Of a stretch of DNA of 64,000 nt, positions 21,547 through 31,835 are shown in pieces. A program made the translations under genes and the position numbers. The stretch covers positions 170,519,453 through 170,583,452 of the forward strand of contig CM062290.1 in NCBI GenBank assembly GCA_031216915.1. The letters are read 5' to 3'. The notes beneath the pieces were generated by a model. That model saw only the letters and a list, made by a program, of their open reading frames with translations. It had not been told where the DNA came from and did no database searches. Source of the DNA: Pictodentalium vernedei (taxonomy: Eukaryota > Mollusca > Scaphopoda > Dentaliida > Dentaliidae). How positions within the stretch are numbered: position 1 is the stretch's first letter; every line of letters begins with the position of its first letter.

Positions 21547-22278
21547 GTCTTCATAAATGAAATACTCAAGACCCAGTTATGTACCACATGACAAATTTGA
21601 TTTACATCTGTCCATTGGATCTGAGAAATTTTGAGTGCAGCCCAAATTTTGACATACTGAGTTTCTTTGAAAAAAAAAGCGGAATTTGCATCTCTAAAGT
21701 AAGTTCCAAACAAGAAATCTAAGCATTATTGCAAGCGGCTCACAAAAAGAGGATTTTAAAACCATTTTAGGCTTATGGAGCAATAACCACACCCCAAAGG
21801 ATATAGTAATTTATTTATTTATTTTTTTTTATTTTTTGGGTGGGGGGGGGGGGGGGGGGGGGGGGAATCAGACGAGGTAACTTTCACCAGCCTGAAGAAG
21901 GCAGCAGCTTCATTTGAACAAAGGAGAAAAGGTTTACTCCGAGGGAGGATGATATGTGCCATAAATGAATGAATTTGGCCCAATGGGTTTAAAGAATAAA
22001 AAATTCAAACTGGAGAAACAGAATTTTACTGCCCCTGTAAATTCATGTCTGTGTGAAAATGGTTCAAGCATCAAAAATAAACAAAGCAGAAAGAGAATTT
22101 TTGGTGGCCTTATTTTGGGGGGATAAACTATTTTTAAAGAAATCAGAAAAAAGTTTTCATTAACAGTATTACATGAAATAAAATCTCTGGAACCCACATT
22201 GAAGTCTTGAGAGGGTTAAATTAATGACATTCACGCAGGAATCGGAAAAAAAAAAATTCCAAGAAAACAGAAAAAACA
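21547..22278. other. Unannotated stretch with 24-base G run
   Basis: A diverged 165-bp-type unit may lie at 21590-21740 (CCCAAATTTTGACATACTGA, inverted). A poly-G run occupies 21842-21865 next to a T-rich tract. No coding sequence is supported. Confidence 0.45.
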
Positions 22279-22618
22279 TACAGTTAAAACTAAAAGTCCT
22301 GTCACAAACTGTGCACCTATCTAGGCTTAATTACGCATAGGAATTGTGCGCAATTGCCATATTGAGTGGAATCCAAAACATGGCAGGTTTCTCCTAGTTA
22401 CTCATAGCAAGGACAGGCAATGTGTCTGCAAATGGACCTCCGGGTTATCCAGAGGTCCTTTGGTTGAAACAATACTTGTGCACAGGCCATATGTACAGAA
22501 TTTGATAGCCTGTCTATGGTCATGACGGGCAGATTAACATGCAGATCAGTGCAGATCAACGTGCTATTTGTGCGCATTTCATTACAGGACTTCTAGTTTT
22601 TAACTGTATGAGCATCGA
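22279..22618. mobile_element. 340-bp TA-bounded inverted-repeat MITE
   Basis: TACAGTTAAAACTAAAAGTC continuing to CTGT on the left faces TACAGTTAAAAACTAGAAGT then CCTGT inverted on the right (end at 22618). The ends read TA then CAGT, as in many Tc1/mariner-derived MITEs. The interior holds AATGGACCTCCGGGTTATCC, GGTTGAAACAATA and CCATATGTACAGAATTTGA, which recur in the elements at 38621-38915 and 47904-48160. A right-half copy lies at 33440-33561. Confidence 0.7.
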
Positions 22619-22664
22619 AGAGCAACTGTCAGCACTTCAACATTTCAACTCTGTCAAGCTCTGT

Positions 22665-22855
22665 GCGAGCAGGGTTACAGCAGCTGAAGACATGTGCACC
22701 ATTGACGGGCAGTACACCTTAGTACATAGCGCCATGTAGGCAACCTGGATAAAGTGCCTTGCTCAAGAACACAATGGGGGTCGTCCCAGACGAGATCGAA
22801 CTCGGGACCTCTAGCAAAGAAGTCCAACAGGTACACCTCTGCACTCCCTTTTCAC
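22665..22855 (-). mobile_element. tRNA-headed SINE, head 2, 5' part
   Basis: On the minus strand it begins GGGAGTGCAGAGGTGTACC, passes the box-B-like GAGTTCGATCTCG and reaches TTGAGCAAGGCACTTTATCC, ATGGCGCTATGTACTAAGG and ACATGTCTTCAGCTGCTGTA. The 3' half and tail are missing. The head matches 50504-50545 and differs from that of 26231-26592. Confidence 0.75.
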
Positions 22856-22859
22856 TCAA

Positions 22860-23116
22860 TTAACCCTTTACCTAATGAATCAGCCTCATCCGTCTGCACA
22901 ATATGCAAATTCAGCAGTTGAAGAAATATTAATTTTCAGAAAATTCCAACCACACTATATCATGTGACCCCTCACATTGGAACGAGCTCATCGAGCTCGT
23001 TCCAATGAGGGGTCACATGATATGGTTTGTTGAAATATTTAGAAAATTCTGAAAACACTATAATTAAAATCATTAAGTTTTTATATCATCTGCTTTGGAT
23101 AACCGTCAAAGGTTAA
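22860..23116. mobile_element. TTAA-bounded palindromic MITE, subtype A
   Basis: Left TTAACCCTTTACCTAATGAA with CATCCGTCTGCACAATATGC and CAGCAGTTGAAG; right ATATCATCTGCTTTGG and CAAAGGTTAA. The central palindrome CATTGGAACGAGCTC/ATC/GAGCTCGTTCCAATG is perfect, and it carries A/T where the 57398 copy has G/C, changed in both arms. Confidence 0.9.
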
Positions 23117-23470
23117 GCTTAAACTAATATAGAGAACATGTGTGTTCGACAGGTAACAGGAGTCTCTCCTGTCTCTTGTCGACATTAAGTGAAAATAGTA
23201 AACAGTCTGAAGAACTTTTAACAATTTGTACAGGGAAAAATATTACAGCAACAATGCTGACTCATCATTTTTTCAATGCCTCCTACCACACACCCCAACA
23301 TTACCAAGGGCAATAGTTTTTAACCATTCCATTCTACTGGTCCTAAGGATGATCCATACCAAATATCTGTTCTTTGCTCCAAGTGGTTTGGGAAATGTGT
23401 GCTTTTGAATTTTATTTGGTTTGTAGCCCCTCGCGTTCCCACGGGGCTGTGAACAATTTTTTTTTTTTTG
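23117..23470. repeat. Module with GGGTTCCCACGGGG-type block (inverted)
   Basis: At 23320-23450 the text CCTAAGGATGATCCATACCA, AATATCTGTTCTTTGC, TTTGGGAAATGTGTGC and CGTTCCCACGGGG is the inverse of the module at 13394-13500. The first 200 bp show nothing recognisable beyond a short inverted GACAGG/CCTGTC pair at 23148-23180. Confidence 0.5.
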
Positions 23471-23943
23471 CATCAATCATTTACTTGGGACCCACTTAAC
23501 TATATGCCAAATTGGATTGAAACTGGCCCATCAGTCCCTCAAATAGAAATTTTGAGCGGAACCCAAAATGGATATGCCCACACAGAGCCCAAATATTGAC
23601 TTACCAACTTCCCTTGAACAAACTTTAATCTTCAACACTAAAGCATGTTCCATACCAAATCACAAGGCAATCCCTCTGGTGGATCATGAGAAGAAGATTT
23701 TTAAAGATTTTGGGCATTAACCAGAGCCCAAAGATGGCGGCTACTTCATTTGAACAAAACAGAAAGGGTATACTCGTTAGATGGTCTGTGCAATATGTAT
23801 TTGAATTTGGCCTGATGGTTGTGAAGAAGAAGTCACTTTTGCAGAAGTTAATGGATGACGGACGACGGATGCCAGACAACGGACGCAAGATGACAAGTGA
23901 TGGCGGTAGCTCCCGTTGACTTACAGTCAGGTGAGCTAAAAAG
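23471..23943 (-). mobile_element. Hairpin-ended element of the AGCTCACCTG type
   Basis: The 5' end, on the minus strand from 23943, reads TTTTTAGCTCACCTGACTGT, AAGTCAACGGGAGCTACCGC, CATCACTTGTCATC and GTCCGTCGTCCGTCATC. The remainder resembles one or two diverged 165- to 300-bp units (CATACCAAATCACAAGGCAA, AGAAGAAGATTTTTAAAGAT). The far end has no clear CTTGT hairpin, so the left limit is approximate. Confidence 0.65.
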
Positions 23944-24410
23944 AGTTTTAAAGATTATTCCTCCTATAAGACTACGTTAAAATTTAGTCTCCAACAGGGA
24001 GTCAACATATTAAGGCATGGACTTGGTTTGAACAAACTTAGATCTGGCCTCCCTATAGGATGCTGTAAACCAAACATCAGAAGATTCAGCCTGGGGGATC
24101 TGAAAACTGAAAAAAAATTTTGAAGATTATTCTACAGATTGCACAACATTAAAATTTAGGCTCCTATAGAAAGCCCAATTAATACTGATAGACTTGATTT
24201 GAACACATATCAATCTGACCCCTGTAAAAATTATGTATGCCATATATCAAAAGATTTCAACTAAAGGCTCTGGAGACAAAGATTTTTAAAAATGATTCCT
24301 CATATTGCCATTATTATTCGAGTAAGTTAAAATTTTGGCTCCAACAGTAAGCCCAAATACTGACACAGGAACTTGGTTTGAACAAACTTAAATCTTACCT
24401 CTCAAAGGAT
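23944..24410 (-). repeat. About three inverted 165-bp units
   Basis: Units of the 694-3198 family in reverse: TTAAAATTTAGTCTCC, AGGGAGTCAACATATTAAGG, ACTTGGTTTGAACAAACTTA and CCAAACATCAGAAGATTCA, recurring near 23960, 24150 and 24320. They have no G tract and are more diverged than the first array. Confidence 0.65.
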
Positions 24411-24959
24411 GATGTATACTTCAAGTGCCGAATACAAGTGTTTGCCGAATAAAAGTGCTGGGTAACAATTTACACTACTGAAAAGAATAATAGTGCTGGT
24501 GCACAATAAATGTGCTGGCTTGCAAACTTAACTAATTTCACATGAGTACCAAAATATGTCGCTCCCCTGTACTGCTACTGACTTGCCAAGAAATTGCCAA
24601 ACACAATTTCAGTTGGTTCGATAACCGTTCCATGACCATTGATAAAAATCTGTATTATACACTTAATTGCTAACTGCAGTAGAAATTGATATAAAATAAC
24701 TTTTGCTGTCTTTTTATTGGAAAATTTAATGAAAAAAAACCCAGCCTCAATGGTTGACTTTCTCAACACCAAGGGTGAAGCATTGTAAAATATTAATCAC
24801 TTTATCAAACACAGTTTCAGAACTGGAACTTGACACTTGCTCCAGATTTACAATGTCAAATATATTTATTTCTACCAGGGACCCCCAATGAGAGAATTTT
24901 AGGTAGATGTGACTTCTCCCTCTCAGAAAAAGAGGGAAAAGCAAGAGCTCTTTTGGGAG
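24411..24959. other. Unannotated stretch
   Basis: Loose recurrences of AGTGCTGG or AAGTGCCGAATA at 24420-24520 are the only structure. Coding frames of 65 codons are AT-rich and carry no motif. Confidence 0.45.
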
Positions 24960-25353
24960 AAGTGAAATTTCTAAAGAGAAAAATTCAGAGATGAGAATTT
25001 AATATTTCAAAATTCAACAGACCTTTCAAACTCTGAAAATCAAGTTTGTGGGATCCAGTAGAGGAGCCATGAGATTCCAGCCTCCACCTTACCTCCCCCC
25101 CCCCCCAAAAAAAAACCAAAGAGTAGCCATGAGATTTCCAGTCTCCACCTTACAGCTCTCCCCCCCCCCCCCCCCCCCAATCAGATTTTTTTTTATTTCC
25201 CTGCCATCAGTACAAGTACAGTGCCCGCTGTCCTGCCCCCTGCCCCCTCCCCCCCCCCCCCCCCCCCATTTTCTACACTCTTCACAAGCATAGCCCCACA
25301 GGATTTTGGCAGAGAGAAGTAAAATTTCTAAAGAAAGAAATACTGAGAAGAGA

Positions 25354-25572
25354 TTCAACCCCGGGAAGTGAAGCAGTGCCTGTTCAGTGTTGTACACAGG
25401 CACTGTTTTTCGGGTAAAATAGGACCCAGTCACCAACGCTTGGGAGGTGCAAATACTTTCTAAAATGGGCAAAATTGCTTATTAATGCTCACCCCTGGTC
25501 TTGGGTTGATAGTCATGTTGTGGTCATGATTAGCCATTCTGCAAAAATATGTGACCTTAAACACCAATTAAT
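25354..25572 (+). mobile_element. SINE-like element with unrecognised head, copy 3
   Basis: Flanked by a perfect 16-bp duplication, AAATACTGAGAAGAGA (25338-25353 and 25573-25588), so it is a retroposed insertion. Order of parts: ACCCCGGGAAGTGAAGCAGT, GCCTGTTCAGTG, CAGGCACTGTTTTTCGGGTA, AAATAGGACCCAGTCACCAA, GCTTGGGAGGTGC, TTATTAATGCTCACCCCTGG, GTTGTGGTCATGATTAGCCA, and tail ATATGTGACCTTAAACACC then AATTAATA. No tRNA, 5S or 7SL box is evident in the head. The 3' ~55 bp are shared with the tRNA-headed SINE at 26231-26592, suggesting use of one LINE's machinery. Family length is about 220-245 bp. Confidence 0.8.
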
Positions 25573-25653
25573 AAATACTGAGAAGAGAATTTAATTAAAT
25601 ATTTCAAATGTATTTGTCAATAGACATGACAAACACTGAAAATCAAGTTAGTG

Positions 25654-25874
25654 CCCCCACAAGAACCCCGGGAAGATAGGTGTTAGGCAGTGCTTGTTTA
25701 CTGTGGTTTACTGTGATAAACGTACCGTTTTACTGGTAAAATAGAACGCAGTCACTAATGCTCTAAAATAGGCAACATGGGGCATAAACGATTAACTGAC
25801 CTTGACTTTACCTCCATGCTGTGGTCACGATTAGCCATTATGCAGAAGTATGTGACCATAAACACCAATAAATA
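25654..25874 (+). mobile_element. SINE-like element with unrecognised head, copy 4
   Basis: Perfect 13-bp duplication AATCAAGTTAGTG at 25641-25653 and 25875-25887. The head is AAGAACCCCGGGAAG, then GGCAGTGCTTGTTTACTGTG, ACCGTTTTACTGGTAAAATA and GAACGCAGTCACTAATGCTC; the tail is GTATGTGACCATAAACACCA then ATAAATA. It lacks the CTTGGGAGGTGC block of copy 3 and has diverged in the middle. Confidence 0.8.
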
Positions 25875-26000
25875 AATCAAGTTAGTGGGTGGGATCCAGT
25901 GGAAGAACAATGGGATTTCTAAGGAGCAAAGAGCCTACCCTAAAAAGTTATTTTTTTATTGGCCTCACTTGGGGAAAAAAATAAAGGTAATGGGTCACAA

Positions 26001-26217
26001 TATCCATGACGGTTTGTATTTTTTTTCACAAATTAATAAACATGCCCACACGTTTATTCGGCACCTGAGAGTACCAAATATCAAAAGATTCTGGATAGTG
26101 GGTCTGAAGATTTTTAAAGATTATTCCTCATATTGCAAGAAACTAAAATTTGGATGAGAAGATTTTTGCAAAATTTTTGCAACTATGCTGACACAGCATT
26201 TTTTTCATTCCCCTCCT
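26001..26217 (-). repeat. Inverted 165-bp-type unit
   Basis: GGCACCTGAGAGTACCAAAT, ATCAAAAGATTCTGGATAG and GATTTTTAAAGATTATTCCT (26064-26135) belong to the 165-bp unit family in reverse orientation. The rest is AT-rich without recognisable content. Confidence 0.5.
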
Positions 26218-26230
26218 ACAGTACACTATG

Positions 26231-26592
26231 GGGACGCGGTGACTCAGTAAGTAGAGGTGCAGGCTGCAAGCCGAGAGGTCCTCGGTTCGAATCCCACCTG
26301 CGGCAACCGCGTTGTGTCCTTGGGCAAGACACTTCATCTCCATTACCCGCGTGGGGGCACGATGACGCCGTGTACTAAGGCGTACTGCACGTCGAAGGTA
26401 CACATGTCTTCAACCAATCTAACCCTGCCTCCTATGCTGCAGTGCGGAGTTACGATGTTGGGGAGCTGGCAGCTGCTCGTCGTAGCTCAGTGGTTCTCTC
26501 CGTGTACTCCGGCTTCCTCCACCTGTAAAACTGTCACGGTCATGATTAGCCATTGTGCATAAATATGTGACCTTAAACATCAATAAACATAA
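26231..26592 (+). mobile_element. tRNA-headed SINE, head 1, full length
   Basis: A 13-bp duplication, ACAGTACACTATG, brackets it (26218-26230, 26593-26605). The head GGACGCGGTGACTCAGTAAG, TAGAGGTGCAGGCTGCAAGC and GGTCCTCGGTTCGAATCCC has a box B that is canonical for pol III (GGTTCGAATCC) and an approximate box A. Then follow the block GTCCTTGGGCAAGACACTTC, CGTACTGCACGTCGAAGGTA, ATGTTGGGGAGCTGGCAGCT, CTCCGGCTTCCTCCACCTGT and the tail GTCATGATTAGCCATTGTGC, AATATGTGACCTTAAACATC. That tail is the one used by the 25354 family rather than by the SINEs at 37237, 58914 and 60920. The 101-codon frame inside is not a gene. Confidence 0.9.
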
Positions 26593-26605
26593 ACAGTACA
26601 CTATG

Positions 26606-27165
26606 AACAGAACTGATGGCAAAGTCAATTCTACTGGTCTAAGAATGCTTCATATCAAAATAACATATCTCTGCTGTGTGCAGTTTGGGGAATGTGCATG
26701 AAAATGTTTCTATTTTTAGCTCCTGGGGTTCCCACAGGCATACAGGATATTCTTTTGTTGCATGAATCAAGTATTTTAATATGATTAAATAATACAGGCA
26801 ACCCACTAAATTGGATATCCCTCAACTGGTAGACTGCTGAATTATTTTTAGTCATCAAAATTTGTTCACATATCTTTGCCTTGTTACAATAGGCACTCTC
26901 CCATAAAAAGTAACAAGACAAATCCTCACAGACTTAATAATTTCACTTCAAAGGTGGTATGGAGAACATCCACTGAATATGAAGCCTTTAAGTTGTGGTA
27001 CCGACACTTCAGAATAAAGCCCAAATATGTGCTACCAGCACTCTGTCAGTTAACTGAATAACCCTGTTAATTGAATATAGTTTTGTAACACCAGGCCTTT
27101 AGATTAGCCCAAGTTCACACCATTTACAGGTGTGCTCAAATTAGAGATGGTGTGAAGACAGCAAG
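26606..27165. other. Fragment of GGGTTCCCAC module, otherwise unannotated
   Basis: At 26625-26750 the text TTCTACTGGTCTAAGAATGC, TTGGGGAATGTGC and TTTAGCTCCTGGGGTTCCCA is the inverse of the 13394-13500 module. The remaining 400 bp show no gene or element. Confidence 0.5.
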
Positions 27166-28623
27166 AATGAAAGTGTCAATGACACTGTAGCTCAACTTGT
27201 CAAGACATGTACTTGTATAGTATGTGACACAACAATGACAAACATCTAGGTAATGACCGGATAACAAAGGTACATATAAAGTATTGTAACAGTCTGTACA
27301 TAAATACTGACCGTAGCCTGTAAAAAATGTATAGGTAAAGTATTGTAAAGGTGGGTGACAGTCAGATGCTAAACTAGAAAAGAAATCTTTGAGTCTCAGA
27401 TTGGGCCTGACTGAACCCCAAAATATTTGTTCTCATAGCACAGTGATAGCAAAGGCACCCCAAAACTCACTCGTTCATGTCCCAAGGTGAAAACAAAGGT
27501 ACCTAAGAAGTTTTGTGAAGATCAGTTCATAAATATGAGCTGTATAGAAGTTGTGACAAAGAACTGATTGGACCTAATTTTGGTACAAAGTGGCCACTGG
27601 CAGCCATCTTGAATTTTGGACTGCACCCAGAAACACTCGTTCTCATCCCACGGTGATAACAAAGGTACCCAAGAAGTTTCATAAAGATCGGTTCATAAAT
27701 ACAGCCTCTAGCCTGAGCCATATAGAAGTTGTGTACAAAAAACTGATTAGACTTAATTTCAGTACAAAATGGCCACTGGCTGCCATCTTGAATTTTGGAC
27801 CGCACCCAGAAACACTCGTCCTCATCCCAAGGTGATAACAAAGGTACCCAAGACGTTGCGTGAAGATCGCTTCATAAATACAGACTCTTGCCCGAGCCGT
27901 ATTGACATGTGTACTTACTGTGTGTAAGAAGCACTGAAAAAATCAAAGTTCATCTAATTTGCATAATTTTTGCACGAGAAAAAACCTGTATTATATGTGA
28001 TGTATCCCATGGTACTAAACATTCATACACAAAAAATTATTCAAATCAGCATTTTAATAAGTTTTGCGCAAAAATCTGATTGCACCTAATTTTGTACAAA
28101 ATGGCTGCCACCCGGCCATCTTGAATTTCAGACCGGACCCAAAAACACTCGCTCTCGTCCCATGGTGAAAACAAAGGTACCCAAGAAGTTTCGTAAAGAT
28201 CGGTTCATAAATACGGCCTCCAGTCCGAGCCGTATTGGCATTTGCACTTACAGTGCTGAAAGTAACACTAAATACATCAAAGTTTGTCTAATTTGCATAA
28301 TTTGAGCACGAGAAAAAAAACTGTATGATATGTAATGTATCCCATGGTACTAAACATTCATACAAAAAATTATTCAAATAAGTGCTTTCATATGGAAGTT
28401 CTGTACAAAAAACAGCCATCTTGAATTTCGGACCGCACCCAAAAACACTCGTTCTCGTCTCACGGTCATAACAAAGGTACCCAAGAAGTTTCGTAAAGAT
28501 CGGTCCATAAATACGGCCTCTAGCCCGAGCCGTATCCAATTGCTGACGTACGGACAGACAGACAGACAGACGACGAGCAATGACAAAAGCTCAAATTTAG
28601 CTTCGCCAAAGTTGAACTAAAAA
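27166..28623 (-). mobile_element. Hairpin-ended element, core type b
   Basis: Plus-strand text begins AATGAAAGTGTCAATGACAC, TGTAGCTCAACTTGTCAAGA and ends GCTTCGCCAAAGTTGAACTA/AAAA at 28623. The 5' side (high coordinates) keeps GACAGACAGACAGACGACGA, the complement of the GTCCGTC zone. Six or so core units of AATGGCCACTGGCAGCCATC, TTGAATTTTGGACCGCACCC and GATAACAAAGGTACCCAAGA are better preserved than in the 31836 copy. Compared with 19877-21546 it has no nested insertion. Confidence 0.8.
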
Positions 28624-28893
28624 TATATAAATTCTTCATTCCTCTTCTACATTTAAGAATAACTTCCCTCACAATATGATCATAGAAACACAAAGTAAGG
28701 CCTGACAATAAATCATAACCATATAAGACTGTTATTTCTGGTTTAATGTGCCCAAAGTAGGGCAAAATGGTGAGCCCAAAATAAATGAATTTAAAGGCCT
28801 GTTAAGACAAAACCATTTACCATTCTTCCAGTACAAATTTGACCTGTTAATTGGATATAGAGTAATGATGAGTAAACTCCTATTGATAGAATA
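28624..28893. other. Unannotated spacer
   Basis: Sequence between two hairpin-ended elements with no recognisable feature. Confidence 0.4.
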
Positions 28894-29850
28894 ATTAAAG
28901 TATCAATGACATTGCTGCTCAATTTGTATAAGGGACTGAACTAAATAGAAAGATCCAGTAATGCCCCGTCATTCACTCACGTTTCTATACAAAAGGCATC
29001 AGATTCACACCAAAGCTACATATGAAATCTGAAAAAAATTGGGTGAGGGAAGGAGTCTGTTGGGTGTACCAATAGAATTGTTGACAATTTATATGTCAAA
29101 TCCAAGATGGATGGTGACAGCCATCTTTTTCAATGGAATGCAGTCAAATTTGATAACTCCCATCTTGACATCATACCTAACTTACATATAAAATTTGAAA
29201 AAGACTGGGTGAGAGGTGTGGCCTGTAGGGTCTGCTAATGGAATTGTTGACAATGTATATGCCAAATCCAAGATGGTTGCTGGTGGCCATGTTTAGCAAC
29301 AAAATTCAGAGAAATTTGACAGCTCCATCTAGACATTCACCACAGCTACACATGAAATTTCGAAGAAGATTTGGTGAGGGATGTTGCCTGTAGGGTGTGC
29401 TAATGGGATTGTTGACAATTAATATGCCAAATCCAAGATGGCCACTGGCAGCCATGTTTTTCAAGAAAATGCAGAAATATTTGATAGCTTCCATTTGGAC
29501 ATTATGCCAAAGCTACATATGATATTTGAAAAAGATCGGATGAGAGATGCAGCATGTAGGTTGTGCTAATGGAATTGTTGATAGTTTATATGCCAAATCT
29601 AACATGGCCACTGGCAGCTATGGTTTTCCACAAAATTTGAAAAAGAATCGATTGCTCCCATCTAGACATTGCCTCAAAGCCACATATGAAAATTGAAATC
29701 CATCAGGTGAGAGCTGCAGCTCATAGGGTGTGCTAAAGGAATTATGGACAGACAAACGTACCTACAGACATACGTACATATGGAGATATGGACAGATGAC
29801 AGATCACAACCAATCCCAATAGCTCAACATTGTAAAGTTGAGCTAAAAAG
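28894..29850 (-). mobile_element. Hairpin-ended element, core type d (~170-bp units)
   Basis: It starts AATTAAAGTATCAATGACAT, TGCTGCTCAATTTGTA, and ends ATTGTAAAGTTGAGCTAAAA/A at 29850. About five units of ~170 bp are marked by GGTGTGCTAATGGAATTGTT, GACAATTTATATGCCAAATC, CAAGATGGCCACTGGCAGCC and GACATTATGCCAAAGCTACA. Ends are those of the type-b elements, but the core is unrelated to b. It shares both core and ends with 41248-42233. Confidence 0.8.
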
Positions 29851-31009
29851 ATAGTAAACTGTCGAGAAATTACCCTGACTCTCCCCAGTTTTCCTTTGTT
29901 TACAGACCTATTTGGCTTCAGTACAACCAATACAGGCATTTACAGTACTGCCTACAATAAAGTGGAATAATAACTTGCTATTTGGTCAATATTTGCACCA
30001 CATTCATATCTGAATATCGCGATATTTTTATAGCAATAACGCATCAGTTGGTCTTGTTATGTTGGTCATAATAACACACTAAGAGGACAAAATCCCCAAA
30101 CCCTATATACATGCTATCAACAGCATGTCCCATGTGTATCTGTCCGTGTTGTAACCACCCCCCCCCCCCCCACACACACAACACACATTTTAATCAGCTC
30201 ATCTTAACATTTAATTAGGCCATTTTGTTGCGTTCACACAGATTTTTAATTCATTTTACATGCACATCACCCCCATTCGTGGTCAATATCGTCGTTATCG
30301 AAACGTGAAAGGAAGAGTTGCCCCACCCCTTCCCTCTCCCCTTGATTTTAGAGCTTTATATTTATAAAAGTTTTAACTATAGTTAAGTAAAGATACTCTC
30401 ATTTGACTCTCGTGAAGCTGGGGAGACCAGGGAAATCTAAGCTTTAATTGCATTGACATCAATTAATATATCGACTACGTCAGTTTGTTTAACATAGAAA
30501 GCTTTGCATGGCTCTAATCGTCCATATTATTATAAATATTTGCTACTCTTCTTTCCACCCAACAAATTATGAATGATAGTTTTGGAAATCTTCCATCATG
30601 CGACTCATGCATGCATTTGTCTTACGATATTTGCCACAACACGTTGAAAATATCGCGTTAATGCTATAGAAATATTGCCAACATAAGGCGCTACTATGGC
30701 ATCATTAACAAAATAATATAGCTCAATGGTATACTTTGTAATAGGCTGTACTGTAATCTATTTTTTCTTGTTTGACATTGACAGAGCTCATGGAACTCTG
30801 TCAAACATTAACAAGATAGAATAAATACTACAGTAATCTGTAGAATACGGGAAGGTGATACAATCCCTGTTAATTGAAAACCATTGTTAATTAAATACCC
30901 CTGTTAAATGAATACTCCTCTTAATTGAATACTCCTGTAAGTCCTGTTAATTGAATAATTCATTTGGCAAAGTGGTAATTCAGTAAACAGGGTTCCACTG
31001 TACAGTGTA
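29851..31009. other. Unannotated stretch with inverted repeats
   Basis: No gene is seen. GATATTTTTATAGCAATAAC/GC at 30021-30042 is matched inverted at 30655-30676 (19 of 22 bases), which might bound a ~655-bp element. A separate hairpin at 30747-30832 is built on TTGACAGAGCTCATGG/AACTCTGTCAA with outer arms TTTTTCTTGTTTGAC/AACATTAACAAGATA. A C run lies at 30159-30171. A short (TTAATTGAATA)-like repeat occupies 30868-30960. Confidence 0.5.
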
Positions 31010-31410
31010 CTGCATGCCAAATTTGGTTCAAATTGACTCAACTTTTCAGGAAACAGAAATTTTAAGCAGGGCCAACAAAATTTTCCCCTCCAATTTCAAA
31101 AGCAAAGACTGTTCTACAAACTTTGAACAAATTTGATTTTAGGCCTTAAAAGAAAGCATGGTAACAAATATCAAGTCACTGTACTGACTGGTTCATGAGA
31201 TCTTTTTTCAAATTTGGAAGCATTTACCCCATCCCAACCCCCTCCCTATGGGACTGGGCATGCTGATTTGAACAAAAATACAAAAACAAAATGCAGTTAG
31301 CCCAGAAGTTTTGAACAAGTACAAACAACATGTTCATGGACGATGGACAGACAAAGGACAAGTGACCACTATAGCTCACCCTTAATTTCAGACAGGTGAG
31401 CTAAAAAAAA
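31010..31410 (-). mobile_element. Hairpin-ended element of the AGCTCACCTG type
   Basis: The 5' terminus, minus strand from about 31408, reads TTTTTAGCTCACCTGTCTGA, AATTAAGGGTGAGCTATAGT, GGTCACTTGTCCTTTGTCTG, with the AGCTCA/TGAGCT stem. The body has one or two diverged units (TGCCAAATTTGGTTCAAATT, GAACAAATTTGATTTTAGGC). No 3' hairpin is identified. Confidence 0.6.
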
Positions 31411-31536
31411 ATAATCCTCAGATAACAATAAGTTAACAAGGGTTTGCCTCATGGCTAACAAAATGGTAACTGTGAACTAGAAAGCATTAGTGTACATTTT
31501 CTAAATAACTTATCTGCAAAAAACTTACATGTATTT

Positions 31537-31679
31537 ATTTATTTACTGGTGTTTAAGGTCACATATTTCTGCACAGTGAAGTGTCTTGCACAAGGACACA
31601 ATGTGGTTGCCGCAGGTGGGATTCGAACTGCATGACCACTTGGCTTGCAGCCGGCACCTCTACCTGCTGAGCGACTTAC
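31537..31679 (-). mobile_element. tRNA-headed SINE, head 1, internally deleted
   Basis: Minus strand: GTCGCTCAGCAGGTAGAGGT, GCCGGCTGCAAGCC, box B CAGTTCGAATCCC, ACCTGCGGCAACC, GTGTCCTTGTGCAAGACACT, then directly the tail TGCAGAAATATGTGACCTTA with AACACCAGTAAATAAATAAA. About 190 bp of body are missing. ACTTACAT occurs on both sides and may be the target duplication. Confidence 0.75.
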
Positions 31680-31835
31680 ATACAAGTCTGCCCAATAATT
31701 CTGATGCTGAATATCTGATGGTGCCCATTTTCAAACTCAGTCAAGACAATCTTCCGGGAAACCCATATAATAAAAAAAGAATCAAATCATTTACATTTGT
31801 TCAAGTTATGGCAATATCAAGCACAAAATTTGAAA

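Larger units (their letters stand above)
24960..26000. repeat. Segmental tandem duplication carrying two SINE-like inserts
   Basis: The first copy (about 24960-25290) has GAAATTTCTAAAGAGA, GATGAGAATTTAATATTTCA, ACTCTGAAAATCAAGTTTGT and GGGATCCAGTAGAGG. The second (about 25313-26000) has TAAAATTTCTAAAGAAAG, GAAGAGAATTTAATTAAATA, CACTGAAAATCAAGTTAGTG and GGGATCCAGTGGAAG, but is lengthened by two SINE-like insertions. Within the first copy a ~70-bp block CCATGAGATT-CCAGCCTCCACC is itself repeated, each time ending in a C run. The runs lie at 25097-25107 and 25160-25178, with a further one at 25249-25267. The 127-codon frame at 25089-25472 is a product of these runs. Confidence 0.7.

Noticed and set aside
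25089-25472. 127-codon glycine-rich frame
   Set aside because: Produced by C/G homopolymers and reading across a SINE-like insertion.
26231-26310. Possible tRNA gene
   Set aside because: Box B is good but no cloverleaf with a paired acceptor stem closes; it is the head of a SINE.
26257-26562. 101-codon plus-strand frame
   Set aside because: Lies entirely inside a SINE; other copies are not open in this frame.
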